Assembly (NCBI RefSeq): GCF_030272615.1 | Contig: NC_081411.1 | Span: forward strand, 156,264,971-156,328,970 | Length of the DNA: 64,000 nucleotides | Direction: 5' to 3' | Origin: Cryptomeria japonica | Lineage: Eukaryota; Streptophyta; Pinopsida; Cupressales; Cupressaceae | Position numbers and translations under genes: made by a program | Part shown: positions 25,831-38,459 of the stretch, piece by piece | How the letters are laid out: every line of letters starts with the position of its first letter | Position numbering within the stretch: position 1 is the first letter of the stretch | Notes under the pieces: generated by a model | Told to the model about the DNA's origin: nothing | The model's database searches: none | The model's input: the letters and a program-made list of their open reading frames with translations, nothing else

Positions 25831-27124
25831 TCTTTATTTTTTTGGTGTCTTTGGTCTTGGTGGTCTCCCATCTTGTGAGTTCCTACCTTGTGTCTGCCTG
25901 CTGTGCAATTATTTAAAGGTTCATGCCTATCCCACTTTTATTAATCAAAACATTGGTTGTAAGAACTACATTTTTATAGTTTTGGAGTCACAAATTTCAA
26001 ATGTAGGCTAGTCCATCTTTAATATATTTGATCGACACATTTATTTCATTTATAACACCAAAAATGAGTAAGAGATCTGAATAACAATTAAAGAATATGG
26101 ATCTTTCTTAATAAATCACTTTCGATTTAGCTTTTCCTTTACTTTATCTAACTCTCTCATGTTTCTTTCTTTATCATTTTGACTCCATTCTCATTCTAAG
26201 GACTAGAAATTGCTCCAACAAATTAGGGATGTTATGTGCCACTTGTTAAAAGTTTAGTTTAGATTTAAATTAAAAATAATTTTGAAGGGAAAATGATAAA
26301 AAGTAACTTTTTTTACTTGTTTTATCATTACACATAGTAGAGAAGGCAAAGGTAGTATATTCATGAGACCAACAGGTTCAATAAACATTAATTATTTAAC
26401 TCTTTATTATTCAATTGTTTCTCCATGAATTAGAACTATGAATTAACTATGAATTTTTTGTTTTGATATATGTTTTTAATTTTTATAAAGTTAAGATGCA
26501 TGATTTTTAAGTTTCTAAATTATAAAAATATATTTTTCTCCAATCTAATTGGCTTGGAAAATTTACATGCTATTAGTTTAGAACTATGAATTAACTATAA
26601 TATTATAAGAATCCAAATGTTTATCTATATGACATTAAAATTATTTTTTAAATTAGGTTAGGGTTATTCTCATGTAATTTAATATTATATCATTTATAAG
26701 TGGAATAGAATTAGAGAGTATTATAAGTTTCAATTATAATTCAAATAGATTGATTATTTTCATTTTTGGATTATATAAATCAAATTAGTTAATTCAAACA
26801 ACCAAATATAACTTTATATACTTATTACATTAATAAAATACCGTCGTGACACTTGTTTACTTTGATTTAATGGATTTCGTACAAATAAATGAAATATAAG
26901 TGAATTTGGCTCCTTGTCAGTTTCATCCAAAGATACATAAATTTGAGGACTAAAATTATAATACAAATAGATTTATCATATTGTAACGAAAAATCTTTAC
27001 TAGTCATATTTTTTATTGATTGAAACATTCAATTGTTGATCTTTAACTTACTCTTAAAGTTGTTAGATTATTCCAATATTAATATAATTTCACTCTCTTT
27101 GGGGTTTGATTTCTAACTTTGTAG

Positions 27125-27742
27125 ATGCAAATATCTCTGGTGATGCTGAAAAGATTCGACATGCAACCTTAGACATGGTCCGTCATTTTCCAAAGCCCTT
27201 TGCAGAATTGATAAAAGCAAGTCCAACAGAATCCATTAGCTATGTAGATATGAAGGTGAGGTTGGTGTGGCCATGGATGAAGCTCCTACCTGGTAAAGCA
27301 AATGAAAGCTATGCATTATTATTAATTTGACAATAATAGTTTTGCATTTTTATTGCTATTATTTAAGAATAAGTGTATTGGATTACGATTTTAATTCTGT
27401 GTGCAATTGGGTTCATTTATTACAGGCACATGTTCTAGTTTGGAGGATGCAATAGTGCTTGGAAGGTGTCTTGGAGAAACTATGAAAAGCATAAACACAG
27501 TACAATGGGGAGAGGAAGAAGAGAAAAAGATAGAACAGTGTTTCAACAAATACTTGCAAGAGAGGAGATGGAGAGTGTTTACCCTTGTTAATGCAGCATT
27601 AATCATAGGAATTGTGAATGAAGGATCCTCTAAACTCATTCATTTTGCCCGTGATAAGATTTTATTTCCCTTGTTCTCTGTGTCATATTTAAGGCATTTT
27701 GCAGACTTTGACTGTGGAAATCTGAAAGCCAAATACTCCTGA
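27125..27742 (+). pseudogene. FAD-dependent monooxygenase copy 2, last two exons, GD motif deleted
   Basis: Exon 4 starts at 27125 after 'tttgtag' and reads DANISGDAEKIRHATLDMVRHF. Where copy 1 continues to the GD motif, copy 2 has lost about 130 bp and runs into a stop at 27328-27330. The normal donor ('caag|gt') is gone. An upstream GT at 27293 ('acctg|gtaaag') could act as donor; joining it to the last exon (27426-27742, TGA stop) keeps the frame but removes the whole GD segment. The last exon is otherwise intact, with LEDAIVLGRC and FDCG. Without the GD motif a normal FAD-binding fold is unlikely, so this is probably a pseudogene. Codons outside the deletion are well preserved. Confidence 0.78.
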
Positions 27743-28060
27743 GAGTGAATACAAACATTTGCATTCAAAAAAGAAAGTTGTAAAGAATAGTAAGACAGTA
27801 AATGGGTTAAAGAAACCAACTCAATGTTATCAGAATCCTTACCAATTATTTGCCTATCTCCTTATGAAATAATCTAAATCATTTTATTTCTTGTTTTTAA
27901 GATTCAAGATAATATATTCTCACATATTAAAATTGGCAAAGCCTATTTGATATTTTCCAATAGATTTTAAATTTATTTGAGTCCATCCATGTGTGAACAT
28001 ATTTTTATGAAATTATTATATCGGGCGAAAGACAATGCATATTCACATATCAAGGAAGCC

Positions 28061-29930
28061 TCTGCCCTCTCTAGAATCCAGTCTCTGTGACTTTTTGGTG
28101 AGCAATTGGAAGAACCAATATGAAGAATCATACTATATATAGCAATGCATTCAACCAAAATACTAAATACTTAACATTAAACATTACTAAGCTTATCATA
28201 CTATTAGCCACAGTTGCAAAGAATGGTAATCTTCAACTTCACTACTAAGGTTTTTTCCGTTACACAGGGTATATATCCTATTATATGGTATGAACTAAAC
28301 TTCAAGTAATATGTCAACATAGAGATAAGAACTAAATACAGAATATGTCTTATTCATGCGTTTATAAAAGAAACCCATCAACTATTAAACCTATATTCAA
28401 TGTCGAGAGGACAAAACAAATCTGTAATAACATTTCATACTAGATAAACCAATAAGTTTAATCGACACCTAGAGTTATTATGGGTTTTGAAGCATATTGT
28501 TAAAAAATAGCATTTGAGGAAAAAGGAAATTCCTTAATGTAGAGAACAAGAATAACTCAAATGAGCACTTTCTAACATGAGTTCTCAGAATTCACAAATA
28601 TAGAAATATTTAAACATAAAATAAAATAGTCAAATTTTCGTATAAATATGTCACAAAAGCTCTCAAGTTCATTCTCTTTCGAGCAAAATGTTGATAGTGT
28701 AATTTACATACCATTGAATTGAGAAAACAAAGAGTTTCACCACTTTTTTCTCTAACTCGATCCTTCCTCTTTCTTTTTTCCTCTTTCTCTTCTTCTTTAT
28801 TTTTTCTGAGCTCCCTATTATACTTCCTAGTTTTTGTACATGATTTCCATACCGTTCACTCCCATAGACATGAAAAATGACCTCAATAACTTAACTTAAC
28901 GTGAAGTAATTACGTTCTAATGCCATTCTCGTCTCCACTATGTGGACTTAAGCTCTCAGATCATTGCATGGATCTTAACATAGTATCTATATATAGATTT
29001 ATGATCTTCCATATATATTGTAAGCAACAAGGTTAGTCTAATGACCTAGAGCATAACTCAAGACAATGCAAACTCTCCCTTCTATAAACTCTTGAGGTGG
29101 CACACTAGGCTCAAACAAGCCCATCCCTAGGGTAGCCAATGTAGAGGGAATTGATCTTAAGACCTACAAAGGATGAACCAAAAGCTCTTAACTAATTATA
29201 CTCATCCTTTGAACTATAAATATACAACAATAATATATATAAAAATAATGCATAATATGTGTATGTCAAATTATTAGACACCATACCCTTTCAATTTGAA
29301 CAAATTCATATTTAGGATATAAACACATCAATCATCAAATCAAGAAAAAGAGTAAATCATGAAGAATGCCAATAATTTAACTTTACTAAAAACTTTGTCG
29401 AACACAATATACAATCAACTCTAAGCAATATTCAAATCCAAAACAATCATCATGTAGATAGCAGGTGTGTTCTCAATTCTGATGATGGCTTTGGTATTTA
29501 TTTATTTGAAGGGTAAAATATTATCTTGCTTCCTCCTCATCAAACTAGTGGAGTACTTAGTCTGATAGAAAGTATACATCCACATAAATCTTTTAAAATA
29601 TAAACATGGTATTCCTTTCCATTTCTATGACATAAGTTTGCATAAAATCATCAATCCATTATATATTTAACTGACATGAAAGTTAAACTAAAAATTATCC
29701 AAAGTGATCCTAATTAATGTTTTCAAGCATAGAACTAAAATAAACAACAAAATAACATAGCCTAGATAGATAGGGAAAAGTGAGATGTATCATCTTCCCC
29801 TGCTTCAAAATCATGATTCCAAATTATTCATTTCAGACAACATAAAAGTAACATAAATATTCATATTTTTTAATTACTATGAAAAATGTCTAATTATCAA
29901 ACAAATTTGCAAAATTCTACATAATTTTAT
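28061..29930. other. Gene-free stretch downstream of monooxygenase copy 2
   Basis: Beyond about 28,060 the similarity to the 3' flank of copy 1 ends. No coding region, LTR end or simple repeat array was recognised on either strand. Confidence 0.4.
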
Positions 29931-29949
29931 TATAATCCTCCTAGGTGGC

Positions 29950-30855
29950 ACTTGCCTATACATATTTGTCCCATTATACCTTGCATTAAGTAGCATCTTT
30001 CTTATTTAGGTGGACCTTGTGAACCTTGACCACTCTAAGTTTCTTTATTGTGACCTCTCTTGAAACAACATTCTAATAAAGAATGTGATCAAAACAAGAA
30101 AAATATCCTCTTAAATAAGACACATGGAATATATTATGCATATGAGATAGAGCTAGTGGTAGAGCTACTATGTAGGCAATTAGATTAAAAACTTCTAAAA
30201 CCTTCAGAGGACCCATGTATCTTGGTGCTAACTTTGCAACCTTGCTAAAAAAAATGGGCTTTTTGTGGCTCCACTCTTAACATAAATTTATCTCCTACAA
30301 AGAAAATTCACATTGTACACTTGAGACCAATATATCTTTTATCATGTCATTTATTTTAGCTAATTTATCTTTCTAATTATATTAATCTGCTATCCTAATT
30401 TGATAGATTTTTGACCTTAGGCTAATCCTATCTTCTAGCTAATTTTCTAATCATATTAATCTACTCTTCTATTTTGATAGATTTTTTACCAAAGGCATGA
30501 GAATAATTATTGTATGAAAACTCGACTATTGTTAGGTACTCCTCCCACTTATAATGTAGATCCCTACAATACATTGATAAAAAATTCTCTAGCACTTGAT
30601 TGATTCTTTTAATTTTATTATCTACCTTTGGGTTATAATTTTATCTTATATTCAATCTAGTTCCCATTACTAAAAAAATGATTACAAAAACCTCGAAGTC
30701 TTCTACATATCCCTATTAGAGATTATTTTATGATAACTCTATGTAATCTAAAGACTCCCTACATAAATTTTCTTCCAATTATAAGTTTCCCATCAATAAG
30801 GTTTTTCTAGTATGAAAAGGTCCAACTTAGCAAGTTTATCAACTACCACCAATCC
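29950..30855 (-). pseudogene. Ty3/gypsy integrase fragment (chromovirus-like C-terminus)
   Basis: Minus-strand reading, with stops and frameshifts, gives LVVVDKLAKLDLFI at about 30,800-30,855 (integrase core, second Asp), then WEEYLTIVEFSYNNYSHAFG (about 30,490-30,550), GDKFMLRVEP and YMGPLKVLEVFNLIAY...NIFHVSYLRGY (about 30,100-30,300). That is the C-terminal DNA-binding part of gypsy integrases. At its upstream end it abuts an unrelated copia integrase with no spacer visible. Confidence 0.72.
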
Positions 30856-33036
30856 ATCGGAGTATGACCAAACCATAATTGATAAGGAGTCTTACCAGCA
30901 TCACCTTTGATATGCACTGGGTTAAAAGTGTAAATAGTAGTACTCACAACTTCTCTCCAATAGACATGCAAAACATTTCCTTCAATCATCATTGTCCTAA
31001 TAGATTCCTAAATGGTTTTGTTCTTCCTTTCCACAACTCCATTTTGGTGAGGGGTTCTCAGAGTGGATAACTTTCTCTTTATCCCATGCTCTTTAAAGAA
31101 TGTATTGAACTCACTAGACATGAATTCACCAACTTTGTCAGATCTCAGATACTTCAACTTCAATCATGTCTCTGTCTCAACCATTGCTTTCAAAATATTG
31201 AATTTCTCTAAAGCTTCAAACTTCTCCCTTAAGAAAGTAACCCACATCATCCTAGAATAATCATCAATCAACAACATGAAATATCTAACTCTTTGCAAAT
31301 TTCTGACTCTAGAAGGACCACACAAATTAGTATGCACAAGATCCAACAAACCTTTGGAAAAATGCTTTTTAATTTTGAAAGAAACTCTATTATTCTTTCC
31401 CAATTGACATTCTTTATATATAGAGTTAGCAGGCTTCATCAATTTAGGAAGATCTCTTACTACCTAAGTAGAACTTATCCTAATCATGCTCTCAAAATTT
31501 ACATGACACATCCTTCTATGCCACAACCAACTTTCATCAATTTGAGTAATCAAGTATCTTTTGCCAGTAGGATTCAAGTGAAAGATATTACCTTTTGGAC
31601 CTTTGTACCTAATGCAACTAATTTCCGGATCTACTCAAGATTCTACACTTCCCATTCTTGAATTAAAGATCATATCCCTTGTCAACCATCTGTCAAACAC
31701 TCAAAATATTATGCTTTAGGAATTATACATACAAGAAATCATCATTATTGTGCTTACCATCAAGAGAAATGGAACCTCTACCACGAATTATACCAACTTT
31801 GTCATCACCAAACCTAAAAATACCACCATCATACTTTTCCAAGATCACAAACTTTTTTCTTATCACCTGTCATATGATGAGAGCATCCATTGTCAATCAC
31901 ACATTCATCCTTCTCTTCAACTTGTGTAGCCAAAGCTCTTTCCTCATTAATGTATCTAGCATAATTAGTAGGTTTTGGATCATCTTCCTTTATAGCAATG
32001 AACAACCATTTATTATCACTTGAATTTGCTTTATGATATTCATCATCTGTCACAACTTCATTAGTAGCATAATAACATCTCTTCTAAAATTTAGGCTTAT
32101 AGGTTTTCTTAGGAACTCTTTCTGGACACCTTGAAGAAAAATGTCCATCTTATTGCATGAAAAAAAATTGAGGGGGAACTTCCCTTCATACTTATAAGCT
32201 CCCTTAGGAAATCTTATGGCAGTCAACACTTTGAGCTCGTCAATCTCTCGCTCTTCTTCTTCAATTTCCTTCATCTCTTTCTCATATCTAGATATCCTAC
32301 TTGAAGAACTTTCACCTGGATCAAATATTTGCTTGTCCTTTCTAGATTCAAAGGCATTGAATGCAAATTCTACCTTAGGAAGAGAATCACCAAATTCAGT
32401 CAATTCAAAGGTTGATATCTTACCAATCAACATGTCTCTGGTCACAACACTAATGGTCTAGATTTCCTCAATAGAAACAACTTTATCTTTGTAGGATGCA
32501 GGTAAGGATCTCAGCACTTTAGCAACAATATCTGATTTTTCCAACTTTCCACTAGCACATCTGATATTGCACATAAGTTCATTCACCTTCTGTATAGAGG
32601 AAGTAATGTTCTCATCTTTTCCCATCCTTAACATCTCATACTTTCCTTTTAGGATTTTTAATTAGCAATCTACACATAGTTGTCTCCTTCATATAGGGTT
32701 TCCAATTTCTTGCAGATCTCATGAGCATTCTACAATTCTATTATATTTATCATTTTAGAATCAGTTAGAGCACTCAATAATTATTTCTTAACCCTGATAT
32801 TATATTTGGCTTCCTTAATCTCATCTAGAGTTGAAGAACCTTTTGCAGGAACAATATATATATTTTTTGTATCTCTCAAGTAATCTCCACCAATGCATCT
32901 CAAGTGACACTCGATCCGGTTCTTCCAAAGAGAATAATTTGTTCCATCAAATCTTAGACTCTCCTTCTTGTAAGTCACCATCTCGGATAACCTCAAGCTA
33001 TTAAAATTCTCTAAAGGAACTAGCTCTAATACCAAT
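30856..33036 (-). pseudogene. Ty1/copia gag-protease-integrase remnant
   Basis: Read on the minus strand from the primer site: gag start with LRFDGTNYSLWKNRIECHL (about 32,890-32,970), UBN2 piece NAHEICKKLETLYEGD (about 32,690-32,735), a knuckle remnant (CNKMDIF), protease ECVIDNGCSHHMTGDKKK (31,850-31,910, with DSG changed to DNG), then the integrase core. The integrase shows DLVHTNLCGPSRV and YFMLLIDDYSRMMWV (31,164-31,442), LRSDKVGEF, and HQNGVVERKN (about 31,040), so the D-D-E residues can be followed. Reverse transcriptase and RNase H are absent because the remnant ends at 30,855. Several frameshifts and stops make it non-functional. Confidence 0.82.
33023..33034 (-). other. Primer binding site of the copia remnant
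   Basis: On the minus strand this reads TGGTATTAGAGC, one base from the initiator-tRNA-Met primer site TGGTATCAGAGC common in plant copia elements. It lies two bases from the presumed LTR end at 33037. Confidence 0.7.
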
Positions 33037-34320
33037 TGATGAAAATGGGGCACAAAACTAAGAGGGGGGGGGGGGGGGGGGGCGGTGAATCAATCCTCAC
33101 CAAATTTTATAGTAACTTACAATAATCTCAGATCTGATAATTAGCAGTGAAAGCATAAATCAACAATGCAACATGAACACACATAGTACCAATATTTTGA
33201 CATGGAAAACCCAGTCAAGGGAAAAACTATAGTGGGAACCTACTCACGATATGATGATACCTCATTAAAAGTACATGAAATATTACAATGGGGAATGCAC
33301 ATGCATTCAGGCACACTACCTAGAGGTCATTGCTAAAAAATAACAGTTTCGGTTAAGCACATACCATCTCTCACACTTCTTCACACTTTTTCTCTGCTAC
33401 CAAAAGATTAATAGTTTATTCACACATCACACACATCTGCAACATACCTAATAACAAAGATATTACATTAATTTATACATGGCATCAAACTTGGACCAAT
33501 ATCATTAAGGTTACCTCAACACATATCACCTAAATACAAAATATAACCATACATACTACAACATCATATTTGGACCAAAACAATGTTAGCTAAGACATAG
33601 CATGGACCTAAATCACCACCTTGAATAAGAAACACCACCAATAATTATGCATCAAACATCCGCAACACACTACAATCACCATGTTAGCCAAGAACATGAA
33701 TAATACCATTGGACTAAAAAAACATCAATAACATGCTCACCGATCAATGCAGACCACTAACATGAATAAAATATGATCTAGAAATATCCACAAGCATCCT
33801 GAATTACTGCAACAATATCCACACCAACTTAATATTACTAGAATCACATCATCATCATACCAAACTTCAAGAACATTAATTGAACTGACTGTCAACCTGG
33901 AAAAGTCACTTATGGAGCTCCAAATCATGAACCACTTGAATCAAGGACACACATCAAAGTCCCAAACATAATCCCAAATCCGCAAACCTAGATATTACAA
34001 TGCAAAATAATATAGATCAAAATACTGAACATTGGCAACACTGAACAACAAGAAAAATGGTCACAACACAAATATTCATAACTCACTCAAATCTTCATAT
34101 GAACCTTTGAAACTTGCATATAATAAACTAGAGATAATTATATATAAACCCTTTAATCCACAAACACTGATCATCAATATACAACATGAACCAACTAGCT
34201 GAAATTCACTGTAACACTCCACTAGATAGAGAAAATATGTTGATAGAAATTACAACACATCTCTCAGATATCATTAAGGCACATGTTTGCAACAATCACC
34301 CAAACATCCAATAGTATAAA
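33037..34320 (-). repeat. 5' LTR of the copia remnant
   Basis: It begins (plus-strand view) TGATGAAAATGGGGCAC directly after the primer site. It contains a 19-base G homopolymer (33064-33082) followed by GGTGAATCA, and later 'atggaaaacccag', a phrase with relatives in the other copia-type LTRs of this window. Its far end is placed near 34,320, where sequence matching the neighbouring gypsy LTR begins. The exact end is uncertain. Confidence 0.6.
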
Positions 34321-34487
34321 TCATCCTCATGAATCATCAAATAACATATGTTCACATAAGTATCTAGCCTCAATGATATCATCAAAGGTAAAGATAGAGT
34401 CATAAATACTCATCAAAGCATCAACCACATGTCTAAATAAGTCTATTGATGCATAAATCAAAATGCAAATCTAGGAGGAACACTACA
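34320..34487 (-). repeat. Truncated 3' LTR of gypsy element
   Basis: This matches 45,970-46,137 almost base for base; both end (plus view) 'aggaggaacactaca'. On the minus strand it begins TGTAGTGTTCC, immediately after a purine tract. Only about 168 bp survive, the rest apparently displaced by the copia insertion. Confidence 0.75.
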
Positions 34488-34504
34488 TCCTCTCCCCTTT
34501 TCTT
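34488..34504 (-). other. Polypurine tract of gypsy element
   Basis: Minus strand: AAGAAAAGGGGAGAGGA directly before the LTR start TGTAGTG. All 17 bases are purines, as expected for the plus-strand primer of an LTR retrotransposon. Confidence 0.75.
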
Positions 34505-37500
34505 AGGCTTACTCTTGAAAGATTGAGAACAAATAGGGGTAAAGCTCTCTCATCCTCCCATGTCACTGAAGAATCATCACTCGGATCCCATTAGACCCTT
34601 ACCTGTTCCATGTCCCGACCCTTGAGGTTTAGCCCTCAACATTGAAGAATGCACACGGGCTCCAAAGAAATCTTCCCATCCTTGACCTGCAATGAAAGCC
34701 AATCTAAAACATGCGATATATCAGAATCTGATAAGGCCTCAAAGTAGACACATGAAACACATCGTGGATATGGGACAAGATAGTTGGCAATGGAAGGTGA
34801 TATGCTATAGGACCAACACCCTCCAAAATCTCAAAAGGTCCTACAAATCGAGGTGCCAACTTAGAGACTTTTCCATAATGGATATGACTCTTTCACAGAC
34901 ACAATCTCAAAAACATCTTGTCTCCTACCGAAAAATGCATGTCCACACAATGAGCATTTGCATAATTATTTTTTCTATCCTATGTTGCTATCAAATTCTC
35001 TCTAATAGACCTCACCTTCAGCTCCATGTCCTGCAAAATCTCTGAAACAAGAAGTTCAGTGTCCTCCAAATGATCCCAACTCAAGGGTGTTCGACATGGT
35101 CTATTGTATAATGCCTAAAATGGGGACATTCCAATCGAACAATGATACCCATTGTTATAGGAAAACTCTACCAAATGAATGTAATCCTCCCATCTAGTCT
35201 GCTGATCCATGACATACATCGTCAACATATCCTCCAACACTTGATTAACCCTCTCCATCTAGCTATTTGTCTTCGATGATATGTCAAACTGAAGTTTAGT
35301 TGCACTCCTAAATCATATTGAAGTGAACACTAGATCATGATATCATATGATCTATCGAGGAATACCATGCAACCTCACTATTTGCTCCATGAAAATACAA
35401 TCCAATACCATTGTTGTGTATGAAGATCTGATTAGAGAGAAGTGTGCTACCTCAATCAACCTATCAATGATGACGATGATAGCATCATGATGTCATAAAG
35501 ACATAGGCAAACCAATGATAAAATCCATAGATATGATGTCCCATTTCCACTTTGGAACCATGTTTGACTGCAATAAACCTACTAGATACTGGTGCTCCAC
35601 CTTCGCCCACTAACACTCTAGGTAACATGACACATAATCTACTATATCTCTCCTCATGCCTTCCTAATGATATAATTGTCACAAATTTGCGTGCATCTTC
35701 TTGACACCTGGATGTTTCGAGTAAGGTGCATGATGGACCTCTAATAAGATCAATGCTCAAAGACCATCTGAATGTGGAACATTTATGCGTCCCAAATGTT
35801 GAAGAAGACCATTGGACTCCAAAGAGTAAATTACATATTTTCCATCCAAAGTTCTCCCTGATGCAATCTTTTCTCTAGCCTCTAGATACCAACCATCTAA
35901 AGTAAGGACACTAAGTATCCCACTCCTCAAGTATACACTGTGATTCATCACTAAAACCTCATGCCTCACATGACTCAAGGCATTTTCTACCACATTCTCC
36001 TTGCCCTAAATGTATCTACCTCAAAATCATACTCACGTAGGAACTCCATCTAACATCGCTGCCTAACATTTAAGTTCAGGTATGTGAAAATGTACTGCAA
36101 ACTATGGTGATCATTGTATTGCACGAACCGATGCCCAAGAAATAAATGTCTCTAATGAACCAAAGCATGTACCATTGCCACTAGCTCTAAATCATGAGTA
36201 GGATTATTTAACTTATAATATTTGATCTTACAATGACTCGTATGTGATCACTCTACCATCTTGCATCAAAGATGCTCCAAGACCCTCTATGGATGCATCC
36301 ATGTATACCAAAAAATCACACAAATTTAAATCCTCAATAAATCCTAAACAAATTTGAAATAATATCCTATAAGTCCCATAAAGCTACAAACCTCACCCAC
36401 ATTAGTGGGTGTTGGCCAATCCACTATAGCCTGAATCTTAGATGGATCCACTGTGATACCCTCTCTTGATATGACATGACCAATATATCTCACCTTTGTA
36501 TGGAAGAACTCACACTTTGCCATATTAGCATACAACTGTTTATCTCAAAGACACTACAAAACTGGCCTCATGTGCTCCTCATGCTCCTCCACTGATCTCG
36601 AGAAAACCAATATATCATCCAAGAATACAAGCACAAACCTGTCGAGATACGTCTTGAAAACTCCATTCATCAAGCTCATAAAAACTGATAGAGCATTAGT
36701 GAGACCAAAAGGTAACACTGTGAACTCATAATGTCTATATCTAGTGGAAAATATTGTACAATGAATATTCGCCTCATGAATCCTAAAATGTACAATGGAA
36801 TCAATTGCCACCTTGGACCCCATGGCCAACTCAACCTACCACCTATCACCTTGCTTTGCCACAACAACCTCACATCGCTCTACTACTGAAGGAGAAATGA
36901 AAGAATTAGAAGCACCCGAGTCAAATATTACTAAGCAAGAGATACCACCTATCTCACCTATAGTCTCCACAACTGTAGCCTAGAGCTTGGCCTAATGGTC
37001 ATCAACTATTGCAAATACATGATGGGATCTCTCTGCATCACCTATTGTAGGCTGTAAAGTTGTTGGACTTTGTCTTGAAATTTGTGAGGATCTTTGAGGA
37101 CAATGGGATGCAAAGTGACCCTGTTGTCCATGAGTAATGAAACTCCCTCTAAAATCCTCGAGTAGGTAGAGGTGCACTGGACTGCTAAGCACTAGCTCTA
37201 CTCGACTGCTGGAAAATCCATGTTGGCTAAGAGGGAACTGATCTCCTATCATGATGCCTACCACAATCTCTATCCTACTGAGATCTTGTACCACACACAA
37301 TGTTCTGACTCTAAAGGAACTTCTTTCAGAATGGCCAAATACTTTGAAAAGAAGGATAACTCCTAGCAACACCTAAAAATTGTAGCTGCGTGCCTCTCTC
37401 AACTACTCCTATAACTAGGGTACTAATTGTCTACACACCTATTGCACCTTCCATAGAAAAAGTTAGGTTCTCCTTGGCTATCTGCATCTTCTCCATAGCT

Positions 37501-38446
37501 ATCTCCAAAGTCTTAGGCTTGAGAAGTTGAACTCCTCTGCTAACGCAGTCACTGAGTTCTCTAACAAAATGCTGAATCAACACAAGCTCATCATCTTCTA
37601 TCCCAGTGTACTACTCAAGTTCAAAGAACTTATGACCACATTTCTCAACTATGATGTTCTACTTCCTCAAATAATGAAACTCATTTTCCTTTCTCTACCT
37701 CCAATGATCTAAAAATAATCAGACACAAAACCGCTCAAGGAACAACTCCTAAGAATTTGTCACAATATCCAAACACAACTTCTGCTCCTCAGTATGCCAC
37801 CATGTTGAAGAAAAGTCATGAAGATGCATGATCACACACCTAGTCTTAGTGTTACTACTATATGGATGCATAGAAAAACAAATGCATATAAAAACACATG
37901 CCCAAGTCAAAAGCCAAGTCTTTGCCTCCATGCCACTACTAGAGCCATCAAAAGTAGGGGGACATGATCTCAAAACATCTCTCATATGACTAGCTACAAC
38001 TACATCTTGTTCCACAACAACATCTGCTCTCCTACAAGGTGAATGTGATTGTTGTCTCTCCTGATGACTAGAATGGCGAGACTCCTCCTCGCAATTCTAC
38101 TCCCATTTCAGTCCTAAGCGACCAAGAAGATCTTGAAGCACATTAACCAACTATGGAATCACATCACCACCATATTGATCCTAGTGCACTTCTCCTCATG
38201 GCATGACACTTTAGAAACCTTAGAAACAACATTTCATCAAGTACCCATATGACCTCCATGACCACGACCTCTACCTCTATCAAGCATCTTGTCTAACGAA
38301 GACACAAAAGAAACTATGAGCTAAAGCTAGGGAAACAAATATAAGAAAATAACAAGCATGAATAAATTGTTGGATTACCCCATGCTAAGTGCTAACATGT
38401 GCGATGTGCTCATGTGAAACTAGAGAACACCTAGTGTATGAATATT
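34505..38446 (-). pseudogene. Ty3/gypsy gag-pol, internally deleted
   Basis: Domain order on the minus strand: gag (about 38,300-37,400), eroded zinc knuckle (GQQGHFASHCPQ, near 37,110), protease (FDSGASNSFISPSVV, near 36,900), reverse transcriptase ([13 protein letters not shown], then [11 protein letters not shown], 36,554-36,829; GHVISREGITVDPSK, 36,344-36,535), RNase H, integrase zinc domain (HHAPYSKHPG and CYLECWRAK, near 35,600-35,720), integrase core ([13 protein letters not shown], near 35,530) and C-terminus (AYHLPLPTILSHIHDVFHVS, near 34,750-34,800). The polymerase motif is FLDD. Protease runs straight into mid-RT at about 36,790, so the end of protease and first RT motifs are deleted. 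Many stops and frameshifts make it non-functional. Confidence 0.85.
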
Positions 38447-38459
38447 GGATCTGATACCA
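38447..38459 (-). other. Primer binding site of gypsy element
   Basis: Minus strand TGGTATCAGATCC, two bases from the LTR end (TGTAATGCCCGCC in plus view, from 38462). The first nine bases match the 3' end of initiator tRNA-Met, which many plant retroelements use. Confidence 0.7.

Larger units (their letters stand above)
15516..27124 (+). other. 11.6-kb intron of monooxygenase copy 2, expanded by insertions
   Basis: The matching intron in copy 1 is 430 bp (1268-1697). Its left part matches copy 2 to about 15,800 (shared 'aataatttgtaaaatagat') and its right part from about 27,000. The roughly 11.2 kb between is insertion. It contains the repeats and fragments listed separately. The stretches 15,800-18,590, 20,120-21,160 and 25,830-26,990 show no recognisable gene. 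Confidence 0.75.

Noticed and set aside
29950-38446. Endogenous pararetrovirus
   Set aside because: Integrase, LTR ends, primer sites and domain order all point to gypsy and copia retrotransposons. No movement-protein or coat-type region was seen.
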